DNA of 47,840 nt. It comes from Ruminococcus sp. GTDB taxonomy: Bacteria > Bacillota > Clostridia > Lachnospirales > Lachnospiraceae. Below the pieces are notes generated by a model that saw only the letters and a program-made list of their open reading frames with translations, did not search any database and was not told where the DNA came from. The number at the start of each line of letters is the position of its first letter. Positions within the stretch are counted from its first letter, which is position 1. The position numbers and the translations under genes were made by a program. Shown piece after piece: positions 1-9,229 of this stretch. The stretch lies in NCBI GenBank assembly GCA_023663085.1, contig JAMPIB010000024.1, positions 1-47,840 of the forward strand, in the 5' to 3' direction.

Positions 1-33
1 AGCAATCCCCCCTTTCCCGGTTTTACCCGTAGT

Positions 34-53
34 CAGAGGGGCAGTCCCCTCTG
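34..53. other. Perfect 8-bp hairpin downstream of the CE2 gene
   Basis: CAGAGGGG and CCCCTCTG flank a 4-nt loop. The hairpin lies about 130 bases past the stop of the minus-strand esterase gene, in an otherwise geneless first 181 bases. No clear U-tract follows on either strand, so it is at best a weak terminator or RNA-stabilising hairpin. I see no gene in bases 1-181. Confidence 0.4.
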
Positions 54-181
54 CGGAGAAAGACTGACCGCCTACCCGTTATGGCAATACCCCATGAAAA
101 TATTTTATCAAAAAATGCCGGGTGCTACAAGAAATATTCTGACCTTTTCTATTTTTACCTTTTTGTTTTTCCAAGACCTTA

Positions 182-1231
182 TTACTCATCCTGCCAGATT
201 TCCTCTCCAAGGGATTCAATGAATGCCGCCAGTTCATCCGACATCTTTTCCGCCTCCGGTATTCTGATATGACCCGGTGTGCCGCGGCCGTTATTGGAAT
301 ATAAAAAGTGATGGACATTGCTGTCATTTAATTCATGACTCACCTGGTCAATCGCCTTGTCCCAGTTTTCATCATGTTCCAATATGGTCGTTGCCAGAAT
401 AATGACCGCTTTGGGGTATATACTCCGCAGTTTCCGGATAAAAGCCTTATACTCCGCCCGCCAGTGCGCCGCTTTTTGACCATTATAGTCTTTGGCCATG
501 TAATCGTCGGGATTACTGTCATTTTGACCGATCGCGACAATGATTACATGCGGACGGTATTTGCTGAAATCCCACGGTTTCGGCTCTCCAAGTTCCGTAT
601 TGTACTGAATCTTATCATAAGTTGATTCCATACCGATATAGTCAGGCGCCGCAAACCAGCCTGTACGATCTAACAGCGCAATACCGCCCTGCGCGATGTC
701 ATGGATCTCGGCATTCAGCTTTCTGGCCGTCATCCACGAATAGGAATAATAGCTGTTGGAAAACCCGCCGTCATGTTCGGGGTCTGGCTGACCCACATAG
801 TCAACCGCCTCGGAAACTTCTCCGGCAGATACGCTGTCACCATAAACTTCTATCCTGCGGGCCGGTTTGGGCGGCGCTTCAAACAACTCCGTTCCGTCTT
901 CCAGCTCAAATCCGTAAAACTGGAACGTATGGCAGGAATCCATCCGTTTAAAGAGTAAGAGCTCATGTCTGGTATCCTCCAGACCGGACGCAATCTCCAG
1001 CGTCGCTTTCCCTTCTTTGGGCAGTTTTACTTTATCCTGCCTGCCATCGAGGATCACACCGAGATAATTGTTCCAGTAGGAAACGTGATTTTCCACGATC
1101 ATTTTAATATATGTTCCTTTAAAACAAAGCCTGATATAACTGCATGGATATACGAACTCCGGTACTTGCGGGTTCTCGAAGTCGATCCTGCCGCTGTATT
1201 GTAAATAGGGGGAATCTGGTAAAAGTATCAT
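182..1231 (-). CDS. CE2-type SGNH acetyl esterase (acetyl-mannan/xylan deacetylase)
   Basis: This 349-aa protein has the two-part CE2 layout: an N-terminal beta-sandwich of about 115 residues and a C-terminal SGNH hydrolase domain. GDS at 131-133 carries the nucleophile Ser133, GQND at 235-238 is the oxyanion block, and the GH pair at 320-321 supplies the catalytic His321. CE2 enzymes use a Ser-His dyad, and no Asp sits three residues before this His, which fits. There is no signal peptide, so it should remove acetyl groups from imported oligosaccharides in the cytoplasm. The ATG is preceded by AAAGGAAC. It lies 467 bases after the GH130_2 gene and may be read from that operon or from its own promoter. 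The family is firm; mannan as substrate is inferred from the neighbours. Confidence 0.85.
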   Translation of the reverse strand: MILLPDSPYLQYSGRIDFENPQVPEFVYPCSYIRLCFKGTYIKMIVENHVSYWNNYLGVILDGRQDKVKLPKEGKATLEIASGLEDTRHELLLFKRMDSCHTFQFYGFELEDGTELFEAPPKPARRIEVYGDSVSAGEVSEAVDYVGQPDPEHDGGFSNSYYSYSWMTARKLNAEIHDIAQGGIALLDRTGWFAAPDYIGMESTYDKIQYNTELGEPKPWDFSKYRPHVIIVAIGQNDSNPDDYMAKDYNGQKAAHWRAEYKAFIRKLRSIYPKAVIILATTILEHDENWDKAIDQVSHELNDSNVHHFLYSNNGRGTPGHIRIPEAEKMSDELAAFIESLGEEIWQDE

Positions 1232-1370
1232 ATTTTTTGGTTCCTTTCTGATGTTTTATTATATTTCTTCCGGCGATGGAATATCTTCTTCCGATGCAAC
1301 CATGTCCTATCATTTCTTATCGGCATACGAACACTCTCTCTGATAGTGAAGTATAGCATAAAATAAACAT

Positions 1371-1428
1371 TAGCCGGGGGTAATATATAAGTCCCTGTAC
1401 AAGGACTCATATATATTACTCCCAGCTA
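1371..1428. repeat. Long imperfect palindrome between CE2 and GH130_2
   Basis: The arms at about 1371-1394 and 1403-1428 read TAGCCGGGGGTAATATAT...AGTCC and GGACT...ATATATTACTCCCAGCTA, pairing over roughly 22 bp with a few wobbles and one 2-nt bulge. On the minus strand it folds just upstream of a TATACT hexamer ahead of the esterase gene. There is no U-tract, so it is not a standard terminator. It may be a processing or stability element or a REP-like repeat. The rest of 1232-1698 holds no gene that I can support apart from a second inverted repeat. Confidence 0.6.
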
Positions 1429-1603
1429 AACATTATCGGATATTTTTCCTAATGACCCACTGTACGCACCACTATATCAAATTCCGATATTCTGCTTTAT
1501 CAGTTCTTACTATATCATACTTCATCCATTCTTCCTCGCCATAAGTGTGCCGCGGATCTCATCGAATGTTTTCTGCCAATCATGTGAAAGAGCCGAAGAC
1601 CGC

Positions 1604-1659
1604 GGAAAGCGCGCCTTAAAGCAGAAAATTTTTCTCTGTCGGCGCGCTGTACGCTTTCC
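1604..1659. repeat. GC-rich inverted repeat resembling the gltB leader element
   Basis: GGAAAGCGCGCC (1604-1615) is mirrored by GGCGCGC (1641-1647) and CGCTTTCC (1652-1659), with a pairable inner AGAAAATTTTTCTCT stretch. The segment AAAGCGCGCCTTAAAGCAGA differs by only two bases from AAAGCGCGCCTCGAAGCAGA at about 41430-41449 in the large palindrome upstream of gltB. This points to a dispersed repeat family. It lies just downstream of the GH130_2 stop and could also act as an mRNA end. Confidence 0.5.
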
Positions 1660-1698
1660 TCAATCCTTCATCCTCTCGTCCGCACACATATCAAGCAA

Positions 1699-2721
1699 TT
1701 ACCGCATCCCGATCTCCGTATCCGTCTCGGACAGTTTGCTGTTTTTCTTGATATAATCTACGATCTCATCCAGTTTCGTAAACGCAAGTCCTACATAACT
1801 GTCTGCACAGCCATAATACAAGGCGATCTTACCGCTTTCCGAATCATGGATCGTCGCGCACGGGAAACATACGTTGGGCACGAAGCCTCTTTCCTCATAC
1901 CACTCTTCCGGCGTCAGTAAGAAGTTTTCACATCTGTAAAGCACCTTGGACGGGTTGTCAATGTCTAAGATCGCGCCGCCAATGCTGTATACGAAGCCGT
2001 TGCAGGTTCCGCTCACGCCGTGATAGAATAACAGCCAGCCTTCCGTTGTCTCGATAGGAGCGGCGCCGCCGCCGATCTTTACGTTCTCCCACCAGGAAGA
2101 GCTGTTACCCATTACATGTCTGTGTCTTCCCCAATAAACCATATCCGGGCTTTCGCTTAAGAAAATATCACCGAAAGGCGTATGGCCGGAATCGGAAGGA
2201 CGGCTTAAGAGCATGTATTTACCGTTGATCTTTCTTGGGAACAATACCGCGTTTCTGTTGAAAGGAATGAACGGATTCTCAATTCTTACGAAAGACTTAA
2301 AGTCCGTTGTCTTAGCAATACCGATAGACGCTCCGTAGAAATCCTGGCACCAGATGATATAATAAGTATCTTCCACTTTTACCAGACGGGGATCATAGGC
2401 ATATCTCGGCATAAAGTCGTTGCCGTTCTCATCCTTAAAAGGAATCTTATTCGGTTCAAAATCCCAGTGAATGGCATCTTTGCTGTGCCCTAAATAAATA
2501 TACGGAATACCGTTTGTTTGTTCTCCTCTGAACACACCGATAAACTCATCGCCATAAGGCATTACCGCGCTGTTAAAAATTCTCGCCACACCTTCTACCG
2601 GGTTTCTGCCAATAATGGGATTCTCACTGTATCTCCAGATTGGCGCTCCTTTTAATCCTTCGGGTTTCTCCTGCCAGGGAACATTCTTTACTGCAGGACT
2701 GATCATTTTGATTTCGCTCAT
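1699..2721 (-). CDS. GH130 subfamily-2-like beta-1,4-mannooligosaccharide phosphorylase
   Basis: The 340-aa protein is a five-bladed-propeller GH130 inverting phosphorylase. Its length matches the GH130_2 type, such as Ruminococcus albus RaMP2, rather than the roughly 390-aa GH130_1 type. The proton donor is probably Asp110 in AYDPRL, and GGGAAPIETTEGWLLFYHG is the conserved phosphate and substrate region. It should remove mannose from the non-reducing end of beta-1,4-mannooligosaccharides as alpha-mannose-1-phosphate. There is no signal peptide. It sits 51 bases downstream of the GH130_1 gene, and its start is preceded by AAGGAGGTAGCT. The family call is strong; the chain-length preference is inferred. 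Confidence 0.9.
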   Translation of the reverse strand: MSEIKMISPAVKNVPWQEKPEGLKGAPIWRYSENPIIGRNPVEGVARIFNSAVMPYGDEFIGVFRGEQTNGIPYIYLGHSKDAIHWDFEPNKIPFKDENGNDFMPRYAYDPRLVKVEDTYYIIWCQDFYGASIGIAKTTDFKSFVRIENPFIPFNRNAVLFPRKINGKYMLLSRPSDSGHTPFGDIFLSESPDMVYWGRHRHVMGNSSSWWENVKIGGGAAPIETTEGWLLFYHGVSGTCNGFVYSIGGAILDIDNPSKVLYRCENFLLTPEEWYEERGFVPNVCFPCATIHDSESGKIALYYGCADSYVGLAFTKLDEIVDYIKKNSKLSETDTEIGMR

Positions 2722-2772
2722 AGCTACCTCCTTAAAATTATGTTAATTTTATTTTTGACTCTGCATCTCACG

Positions 2773-3951
2773 CTACTGCTGTTTTGCCAGAAACTCCAGA
2801 TTCTTCTTAATCAGATCGCATCTTTGCGCCACACACTCTACGGAACGCAGCGGGTCTTTCGGCGTATGGAATACATAGTCGATCAGTTTGTCGATTGTGG
2901 TCGTCGCTACGTGCATTCTTGTATCGCTGGCCGCATAATATAAGTAAACGTCTCCCGTTTCCGTAGCAATCGCGCCGTTCGTAAAGACAACGTTGGAAAC
3001 ATCACCGACACGTTCCCAGTCTCTGGGCCCGATTAGCATACCGGAAGGTTCCGCAATAACTTTGGAAGGGTCTTTTAAATCTGTGGCAAAAGCGTAAATG
3101 ACATAACGCAGTCCCGCCGCCGTGTTCCTTACGCCGTGCGCAATGTGGATCCAGCCTTTTTCCGTCTTGATCGGTACGGCGCCCGCGCCGTTCTTGGCCT
3201 CCGTAATCGTATGATATTTACGCAGACTGGTCATTTTTTCCTCATCAATAACGGCATTGGTGATATCGTCGCAGAGTCCGAAACCGATACCGCCGCCGGA
3301 GCCTGTCTCGATAAAGTCGTCCATCGGTCTTGTATAGAAAGCGTATTTGCCATCTACAAATTCCGGGTGCAGCACTACATTTCTCTGCTGCGGGGAATTT
3401 TTTGTGACCAGATTGGGAAGTCTCTCCCAGATCTTTAAGTCTTTCGTTCTGACGATGCCTGCCGCCGCCACCGCCGCGGAGAGGTCGTTTACGGAAGTAT
3501 CCTTGCTCTCGGAACAGAACACGCCGTAGATATAGCCGTCTTCATGCTGGGTCAGACGCATATCGTATACGTTGGTCTCTTCGGGGCAGGTATCCGGCAG
3601 TAAAATCGGATAATCCCAGAAACGGAAACCGTCCACGCCGTTATCGCTCTCCGCCACGCCGAAGAAGGATTTTCTGTCATTGCCCTCGATACGGGCCACC
3701 AGATAAAATTTGCCGTTTAGCATAATTGCACCGGAGTTCATGACCGCGTTGACGCCAAGGCGTTCCATGAAATAGGGGTTCGTTTCGGGATTCAGATCAT
3801 ACTTCCAGCTGAGCGGGATATGCTCTCTCGTTAAGACCGGATACTCATATCTGTCGTAGATACCGTTATAAAAATCCGACTTGATGTTTTTTCTGGCGAT
3901 CAGCTTGTTGTATTTCGCCAGTTCCTCGTAATATTTACTATGCAACATCAT
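2773..3951 (-). CDS. GH130 subfamily-1-like 4-O-beta-D-mannosyl-D-glucose phosphorylase
   Basis: This 392-aa protein has the length and N-terminal helical extension of GH130_1 mannosylglucose phosphorylases (EC 2.4.1.281). The proton donor is probably Asp130 in VYDMRL, matching Asp131 of the Bacteroides fragilis enzyme, and [19 protein letters not shown] is the shared core motif. It would phosphorolyse mannosyl-glucose to mannose-1-phosphate and glucose, completing mannobiose breakdown. The start overlaps the end of the epimerase gene by 14 bases and follows an AAGGAGG site, implying translational coupling to the enzyme that makes its substrate. Confidence 0.92.
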   Translation of the reverse strand: MMLHSKYYEELAKYNKLIARKNIKSDFYNGIYDRYEYPVLTREHIPLSWKYDLNPETNPYFMERLGVNAVMNSGAIMLNGKFYLVARIEGNDRKSFFGVAESDNGVDGFRFWDYPILLPDTCPEETNVYDMRLTQHEDGYIYGVFCSESKDTSVNDLSAAVAAAGIVRTKDLKIWERLPNLVTKNSPQQRNVVLHPEFVDGKYAFYTRPMDDFIETGSGGGIGFGLCDDITNAVIDEEKMTSLRKYHTITEAKNGAGAVPIKTEKGWIHIAHGVRNTAAGLRYVIYAFATDLKDPSKVIAEPSGMLIGPRDWERVGDVSNVVFTNGAIATETGDVYLYYAASDTRMHVATTTIDKLIDYVFHTPKDPLRSVECVAQRCDLIKKNLEFLAKQQ

Positions 3952-5116
3952 TGCTCCTCCTTATTACTTCCATACACATTCTGCCGTTATGATACGGGCA
4001 TTTCCACGGTTCTACGATCGGTTTGCCGCTTACGGATTCACCGGACGCCGTCACATCCCAGAACCACTCGGAACCCGGTCTTTTATCAATCACATGCTCT
4101 TTGATAAACTCCCATTCCGCCTTGGCCGCCTCAAGATACTCCTTTTTCTCCGGCGCAAGTTTGTAACCATTTAAAAACCCGACAATCGTCTCCGCCTGCA
4201 CCCACCAGATGCGGTCGGTGTTGACCACGCCTTTTTCGCACTCATTAGCCAGAGAATGTCCATCGAAAGCCGTCTTATAAATCTGCTCGGTCAGATCGAG
4301 GATAATGGGCAGCATCTTCTCCTGATACTTCTTCTCGCCGAGAACTTCCGTACCGCGGTCGATCAGCCAGGCTGTCTCGATATCATGGCCGTAGGAGTGC
4401 AGGTCTAAAATGGTATTCATTTCCCTGTCAAAAAAGACTTCCTGACGGTGCAGTTTGGGATTATATACTTTATCTGCAAACGTATCGAGTATCCATTCCA
4501 GTCTCGCCTTTACCTTCTCATTCCCACTGACACGGTAAAGTTCTGTATAAGCTTCAAACACATGTAAGAGCGTATTCATGGTCTTGTCCGCGATAACGCC
4601 ATTCTCGGAGAGCTTGTCGTTCTCAATCTCCACGAAATCCCTGTCAAACGCCTCTTTGTATCCAATTTCGTCCATACAGCGGTTCTCGATGATATCAAAC
4701 AGTTCCATAGCCGTATCCAGCGCACCTTTATCACCGGATGCGTCATAATAAGACGATAAAGCGTAGATGGAAAACGCCTGATTATAAGTATGTTTCGTCG
4801 TATCCTCCGGCGTACCGTCGTATTTGACCGACCAGTATACACCGCCCTTTTCCTTATCTACGCAGTATTTCTGCATAAATTCATAGCCATGTCTGGCCTC
4901 TTCCAAAAGACTCTCGTCTTTCAATACCATATAGGCATTGGCAAAAAACCATGTGATGCGGCTGTTTAGGATACAGCCTTTGACGGCTTTTTTATCGACC
5001 CGTAAGTCATAGTCCATATACCCGTAGTAACCGCCGTTTTCCTCATCCCGCAGCGCTTTCCAGAACGGAATGATACAGTCTGTCAGATGCGCTTTTACTT
5101 CTTCAACCATCATCAT
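3938..5116 (-). CDS. Cellobiose 2-epimerase (AGE family)
   Basis: The 392-aa alpha/alpha-barrel protein belongs to the N-acylglucosamine 2-epimerase/cellobiose 2-epimerase family. The two catalytic histidines are visible as His244 in [10 protein letters not shown] and His376 in CPYHNGRM, matching His243 and His374 of the R. albus enzyme. It would convert beta-1,4-mannobiose to mannosylglucose, feeding the overlapping phosphorylase gene. Three ATG codons follow one another at the start, after AAGGAGGGGGCG. The gene lies 175 bases after the permease genes, across a terminator-like hairpin. Confidence 0.93.
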   Translation of the reverse strand: MMMVEEVKAHLTDCIIPFWKALRDEENGGYYGYMDYDLRVDKKAVKGCILNSRITWFFANAYMVLKDESLLEEARHGYEFMQKYCVDKEKGGVYWSVKYDGTPEDTTKHTYNQAFSIYALSSYYDASGDKGALDTAMELFDIIENRCMDEIGYKEAFDRDFVEIENDKLSENGVIADKTMNTLLHVFEAYTELYRVSGNEKVKARLEWILDTFADKVYNPKLHRQEVFFDREMNTILDLHSYGHDIETAWLIDRGTEVLGEKKYQEKMLPIILDLTEQIYKTAFDGHSLANECEKGVVNTDRIWWVQAETIVGFLNGYKLAPEKKEYLEAAKAEWEFIKEHVIDKRPGSEWFWDVTASGESVSGKPIVEPWKCPYHNGRMCMEVIRRSNDVA

Positions 5117-5155
5117 CGCCCCCTCCTTATACCATTTTTTTACATATCCTTTTTT

Positions 5156-5161
5156 ATTATA
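5156..5161 (-). promoter_or_regulatory. Candidate -10 of an internal promoter for the epimerase/phosphorylase genes
   Basis: On the minus strand a TATAAT stands about 40 bases before the epimerase start, downstream of the hairpin that separates it from the permease genes. No good -35 hexamer is found at 17 bases, so the promoter is tentative. Its position would let the enzymes be expressed apart from the importer. Confidence 0.3.
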
Positions 5162-5199
5162 ACAGATTATCTGCTTTTCGTATCTCTTTTTATGAAAAA

Positions 5200-5258
5200 A
5201 TTATATAAAAAGAACATCCCGGAAAATCCACTCGTATGCGGTTTCCAAGATGTTCTTT
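5200..5258 (-). terminator. Intercistronic terminator-like hairpin between importer and enzyme genes
   Basis: AAAGAACATC (5209-5218) pairs perfectly with GATGTTCTTT (5249-5258), and GGAAA/TTTCC extends the stem inside. On the minus strand the stem runs into TTTTTATATAATTTTTT. This is the form of a partly efficient terminator that lowers enzyme transcription relative to the transporter. Confidence 0.65.
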
Positions 5259-5291
5259 CCAAAGAATCCTTTCCAACAGGGAACCGGACCC

Positions 5292-6146
5292 TTACCCTTT
5301 GACCGCTCCGGCCGTAAGACCGCTGTATATCTGTTTCTGGCAGCTTATGAATAAGATCAGTGCCGGAAGAAGGGAAATGATAACACCCGCACAGATCAGG
5401 TTGTATTTACTTCCCAACGGCCCTACGAAGGTATAAAGCGAAGTCGCCACCGTAGGATAGTTTTTCTTATCCTGCAGATACAGGTTTGCACAGTAATATT
5501 CGTTGTAGGTTCCCACACCCTTTAAGATACAGGAAGTGATGATCGCCGGTTTTAGCAGGGGCAGCAGAATCTTATAGAAGATCGTAAAATAAGAAGCGCC
5601 GTCCATGATCGCTGACTCATCCAGCGAATAGGAAATATTTTCAAAAAACTGAATGTAAATATAAATCGCAATAACGTCCGTACCGCACATCATGATGATA
5701 TATCCCGGAAGGGAGTTGATAAAGTGCAGTTTGTACATGATCTCATATACCGAAATCTGCATCGCTACACCGGGCAGCAGCGTAGCAAACAGGAATAAAT
5801 TCCGAATCAGATTGTTGCCCGGAAATTTAAAGCGGTTCAGTACATACGCAAGCTGTGTCCCAATGAGCACCGAAGCGATCAGTACGCAGATCAGGATGAT
5901 TGTGGAATTGATAAACGCTTTTCCCATGTTGGCCCTCTGGAATGCCTGCGTGAAGTTATCAAAATTCAACCAACTCTCCGGCAGTACCATAACGTTGGTC
6001 TGCTGATATTCCTCGTCCGTCTTAAACGCTGTGATAACGCAGGAAATAATAGGCAGTACTGCGACGAAAGAAAAGAATACCAACGATAAATATTTCAAAA
6101 AAGTGATAAAATATCTGAAACCTTTATGTGCTCCGTTACTGTTCAT
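5292..6146 (-). CDS. Sugar ABC importer permease, MalG type (CUT1)
   Basis: This 284-aa protein has six predicted membrane segments and the cytoplasmic EAA loop (ESAIMDGASYFTIFYKILLPLLKP, residues about 176-199) that docks the shared ATPase. The C-terminal GAVKG is typical of MalG-type permeases. It pairs with the upstream permease: the stop TAG of that gene is followed directly by this ATG. No ATPase is encoded nearby, as is usual for Firmicutes CUT1 systems that share an MsmK-type ATPase. Mannooligosaccharide transport is inferred from the enzymes that follow. Confidence 0.92.
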   Translation of the reverse strand: MNSNGAHKGFRYFITFLKYLSLVFFSFVAVLPIISCVITAFKTDEEYQQTNVMVLPESWLNFDNFTQAFQRANMGKAFINSTIILICVLIASVLIGTQLAYVLNRFKFPGNNLIRNLFLFATLLPGVAMQISVYEIMYKLHFINSLPGYIIMMCGTDVIAIYIYIQFFENISYSLDESAIMDGASYFTIFYKILLPLLKPAIITSCILKGVGTYNEYYCANLYLQDKKNYPTVATSLYTFVGPLGSKYNLICAGVIISLLPALILFISCQKQIYSGLTAGAVKG

Positions 6147-7163
6147 CTATCTCCCCGCCTTTCTCTGCGCCAGTTTTGCCAGCTTTTTATCACGTCTTAG
6201 CGTTGCGTTCGGATCTTCATCCTCGGCATTCTTAAAGACATATTTAAAGAACAGCTTCTGTAATATCGTCGCCGCGAAAATAATCATCAACAGGATGATG
6301 GCCATCGCCGAAGCCAGACCGACTTTCTGCTGCGTATGCGATATCTCATGCATGACCACGAAATAAGTACCTGTGCCGTTTGCACCGTCCGTGATAACAT
6401 AAGGCGGCTCAAATGCACTCAAAGAACCTGTAATGGATAAAATAACATTCAGTGTAATAATTGTCTTGATACTTGGCAGGATAATATACTTAAACTGCTG
6501 GAATCTGTTGGCGCCGTCAAGCATGGCCGCCTCATACAGTTCCGCATCCACAGACATGATCGCACCGATGAAAAGCACCATGTTCTGTCCGAAATAACGC
6601 CATACGGAAGTTCCTACCAGTGAAATATTATTGATCCGCTGGTCTCTTAACCAGTACGGTAAATTGTCAAGCTGGAAACCGCACCATTGCAGTACGGTAT
6701 CAAACACGAAACCTCTTGTGTAGAAAAATTTAAAGATAAAACCAATCGCAATACCGTTTATCAGATAGGGGAAGAACATAAATCCTTTGAAAACGCTCCC
6801 GCCTTTTACCTTAAAACTGAGCACTGTCGCCAGATACAGAGCCAGCGCCAGCTGTACGATAGAACCCCCCATATAATATAAACTAAGTTTCAATGCCCCG
6901 AAACAGTCATCTCTCTGGAATACCCTTACATAGTTTTTCAGACCGATAAACTTTCTTGCTCCGACATACTTCATATCATAGAAGCTGAAACTGAACATCT
7001 CGGCAAACGGCAGGTATGTGAAAACGAATAACAAAATGATCGGTATGATCATAAATGCGATCATGACCAGTACTTTCTGTCCGTCCCGGCTGCCTGCCCA
7101 TTCCCCAAATGATCTTTTCTTCTGTCTTCCGGAATTATTTACCGTTTGAGTCATTGCTGCCAT
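6147..7163 (-). CDS. Sugar ABC importer permease, MalF type (CUT1)
   Basis: The 338-aa inner-membrane permease has about six transmembrane segments after a basic cytoplasmic N-terminus. It carries the EAA motif YEAAMLDGANRFQQFKYIILP at about 214-234. It is the first of the permease pair and lies 101 bases after the binding-protein gene. RBS AGGAGGG precedes the ATG. A basic C-terminal tail (RRDKKLAKLAQRKAGR) ends at the start of the second permease. Its partner and gene order support a mannooligosaccharide importer. Confidence 0.92.
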   Translation of the reverse strand: MAAMTQTVNNSGRQKKRSFGEWAGSRDGQKVLVMIAFMIIPIILLFVFTYLPFAEMFSFSFYDMKYVGARKFIGLKNYVRVFQRDDCFGALKLSLYYMGGSIVQLALALYLATVLSFKVKGGSVFKGFMFFPYLINGIAIGFIFKFFYTRGFVFDTVLQWCGFQLDNLPYWLRDQRINNISLVGTSVWRYFGQNMVLFIGAIMSVDAELYEAAMLDGANRFQQFKYIILPSIKTIITLNVILSITGSLSAFEPPYVITDGANGTGTYFVVMHEISHTQQKVGLASAMAIILLMIIFAATILQKLFFKYVFKNAEDEDPNATLRRDKKLAKLAQRKAGR

Positions 7164-7190
7164 ACATTCCCTCCTTCTGATCCTTATAAC

Positions 7191-7222
7191 TTGAGCCAGA
7201 AAGATACCTCCCCCTGGCTCAA
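7191..7222 (-). other. Hairpin between binding-protein and permease genes
   Basis: TTGAGCCAG (7191-7199) and CTGGCTCAA (7214-7222) form a perfect 9-bp stem. There is no U-tract. Hairpins at this position are known in malE-malF type operons to stabilise the abundant binding-protein mRNA and lower permease expression; that role is inferred here. Confidence 0.6.
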
Positions 7223-7264
7223 ATATTCATACTACTTCATAATCTTTATTGCCGCAGGTTTATC

Positions 7265-8749
7265 TTAGTTGTTTACTTCGATCTCCAGATAATCCTGTGC
7301 GTCATTCCATTTCGCTGTCCACTCAGACATGATATCGTCGAATGACTTGGAACCTGTCGCCGCTGCCTCTACGATCTCCTGAACCTTAGCATTTCCGCCT
7401 GCATTGAAGGAAAGTTCGGATTCATTGTTGATATCGTTAAGAAGTGTCTCTTCACCGTCAAGAGCCGGCTGATCCGCTAATACGGTACAGCCATCGAATG
7501 CTGCGTACATATCCGGATTCTGACCGTTCTTATCAACTGTGTAACCGCCTTCGTTATAGCACCAGCCGGATTCCTCTGTCATCCATTTGATGAATACCAT
7601 AGCTGCCGTCTTGTTCTCATCAGAAGAGTTTACGTTGATCGCGAAGTTATAGTCGCCGCCTGCCAGCGCGTACTGTGTACCGCCTACAGTGATCGGGAAA
7701 GGCATATAACCGATGTCATCGCCATGCTCGCCAGCGTCTACCATCTGTGCGAATGCCCAGGAACCAAGTACCATAGTACCGATCTCGCCGTTGTTGATCA
7801 TACCTTTACAGCCTTCCCAGTCAGTCGTTGTGTAGTCATCTTCGATCAGACCGTTTGCAACTGCGTCATAAAGGATTCTGTAAAGATTGTAAGCACCTGA
7901 ATCATCACCCGGATCGTCAAACGGATTTGCCGTATGCGCAAATTTCTGGTTCATATAAGTGTCATCACCGTCTGATACAACACCGATGTAAGCGTCCCAT
8001 GCGCCCATTGTCCAGCCTGCCGCATAGTTTGTATACAGCGGGATAGCGTCTGTGTTATCTTTGATCTTCTGTAAGCAGTCTAAGAACTCTGTAGGAGTGG
8101 TCGGAAGATCTGTGATACCTGCTGCCTCGAAAACAGCCTTGTTGTAAAGAACACCCTGCGCGTTAGCCATGTAAGGAACACCATAGCTTATTCCGCCGAA
8201 CTGCCATGCATCCGCAAAATTGATCTCATTTGACATATTGTCCAGAGTATCAAGCGGCTGGAAATATGTCGGCAGATCAGACTTGTCTACTGCCGGGATA
8301 AACATGATATCGCCCCAGTCGCCTGTAGAAAGACGAAGCAGAGAGTCTTCCGCATAATCCGTTACAGCTTCCGCATCAACAGTAATGTTCGGATATACTT
8401 CATTAAAAGCTGCCAGCATGGCGTCTATCGAACCATCCTCTGCACGGTCTGTCTTGTGGTGGATCCACTTGATAGAAGCTGTTAAATCTGTGTAATCCGT
8501 ACCAACATTGATCTGTGAGTAAGACGGAACACCGCCTGCCTCTGTAGATGCACTGTCATCTGCTGCTGTGTCGTCTGCTGCAGCCGCATCATCTGCGCTG
8601 TTGTCTGCTGCCGGTGCGCTGTCTTCTGTGGAAGAAGTGTCTGTGGCAGAAGTGTCATTAGAAGATGAGCTGTCATCAGAACCACAGCCGATCAATGAAA
8701 ATGTCATTGCTGCCGCTAAACTCAGCGCCAAAACTTTTTTCAGTTTCAT
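7265..8749 (-). CDS. Mannooligosaccharide-binding lipoprotein of the ABC importer (SBP family 1)
   Basis: This 494-aa extracellular solute-binding protein starts with a lipoprotein signal whose lipobox LIGC places the lipidated Cys at residue 22. A Ser/Asp/Ala-rich acidic linker of about 50 residues follows, then a MalE-like domain. It is the first gene of the mannan operon. RBS AAGGAGGATATTTATT precedes the ATG. The upstream region carries a promoter block nearly identical to that of a second sugar-binding gene at 12927. Ligand identity rests on the phosphorylase and epimerase genes downstream. Confidence 0.92.
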   Translation of the reverse strand: MKLKKVLALSLAAAMTFSLIGCGSDDSSSSNDTSATDTSSTEDSAPAADNSADDAAAADDTAADDSASTEAGGVPSYSQINVGTDYTDLTASIKWIHHKTDRAEDGSIDAMLAAFNEVYPNITVDAEAVTDYAEDSLLRLSTGDWGDIMFIPAVDKSDLPTYFQPLDTLDNMSNEINFADAWQFGGISYGVPYMANAQGVLYNKAVFEAAGITDLPTTPTEFLDCLQKIKDNTDAIPLYTNYAAGWTMGAWDAYIGVVSDGDDTYMNQKFAHTANPFDDPGDDSGAYNLYRILYDAVANGLIEDDYTTTDWEGCKGMINNGEIGTMVLGSWAFAQMVDAGEHGDDIGYMPFPITVGGTQYALAGGDYNFAINVNSSDENKTAAMVFIKWMTEESGWCYNEGGYTVDKNGQNPDMYAAFDGCTVLADQPALDGEETLLNDINNESELSFNAGGNAKVQEIVEAAATGSKSFDDIMSEWTAKWNDAQDYLEIEVNN

Positions 8750-8836
8750 AATAAATATCCTCCTTCTTATTTCTGGTTCCAGTTAAATAATGATTTGCAG
8801 AAGTAATTTTCGCTTGCAGTTTTTTCAATATTTAAC

Positions 8837-8877
8837 TTTAATTTAAGTATACATTACTTTATTTTTTAATCATCAAG
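8837..8877 (-). promoter_or_regulatory. Promoter block of the mannan operon, shared with the 12927 gene
   Basis: On the minus strand TTGATG and TATACT are 19 bases apart, with AAGTA-N5-TACTT straddling the -10. The 41-bp block matches 13071-13112 with only a few changes and a 1-nt indel, and weaker similarity continues upstream to about 8945 versus 13180. The remainder of the 480-base divergent region (8750-9229) is AT-rich and holds no gene that I can support. Confidence 0.6.
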
Positions 8878-9153
8878 CATTCTTGTTAATAATATACTTT
8901 TCTTGCTCATTTTCTATTTTTTCTCTATTTTACCAATTTTAACCTATCGTTTTTGTGCAAAATAACAAAGTCATGGCAGCTCAACAGCGACCGCAGGTTT
9001 TGACATTTTTCATAATGAGCAGGAATCAAGTTAAATAATCTGGAAAATTACTCCGGTGGGTAACTGATTTTTTTATTATTGCCGGTTTTGGGGAGAATAT
9101 ACATTGCAGCTTCTTGTTGACGAAAATTCGTTAATATTTTTGTGATTTTTCTC

Positions 9154-9182
9154 TTGCATTCCCGCCATTTTCATGTTATATC
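9154..9182 (+). promoter_or_regulatory. Candidate promoter of the AraC gene
   Basis: TTGCAT (9154-9159) and TATATC (9177-9182) are 17 bases apart, about 50 bases before the AraC start codon. The hexamers are moderate matches to the sigma-A consensus. Confidence 0.45.
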
Positions 9183-9229
9183 ATATTTTAAGGAACTTTA
9201 CAGAATCTCTTTCACCCCGGAGGAACACT

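Noticed and set aside
1547-1698. Remnant protein end (SHDWQKTFDEIRGTLMARKNG) on the minus strand between GH130_2 and CE2
   Set aside because: The short frame has no start or ribosome site and no family that I recognise; too little to support a pseudogene call.
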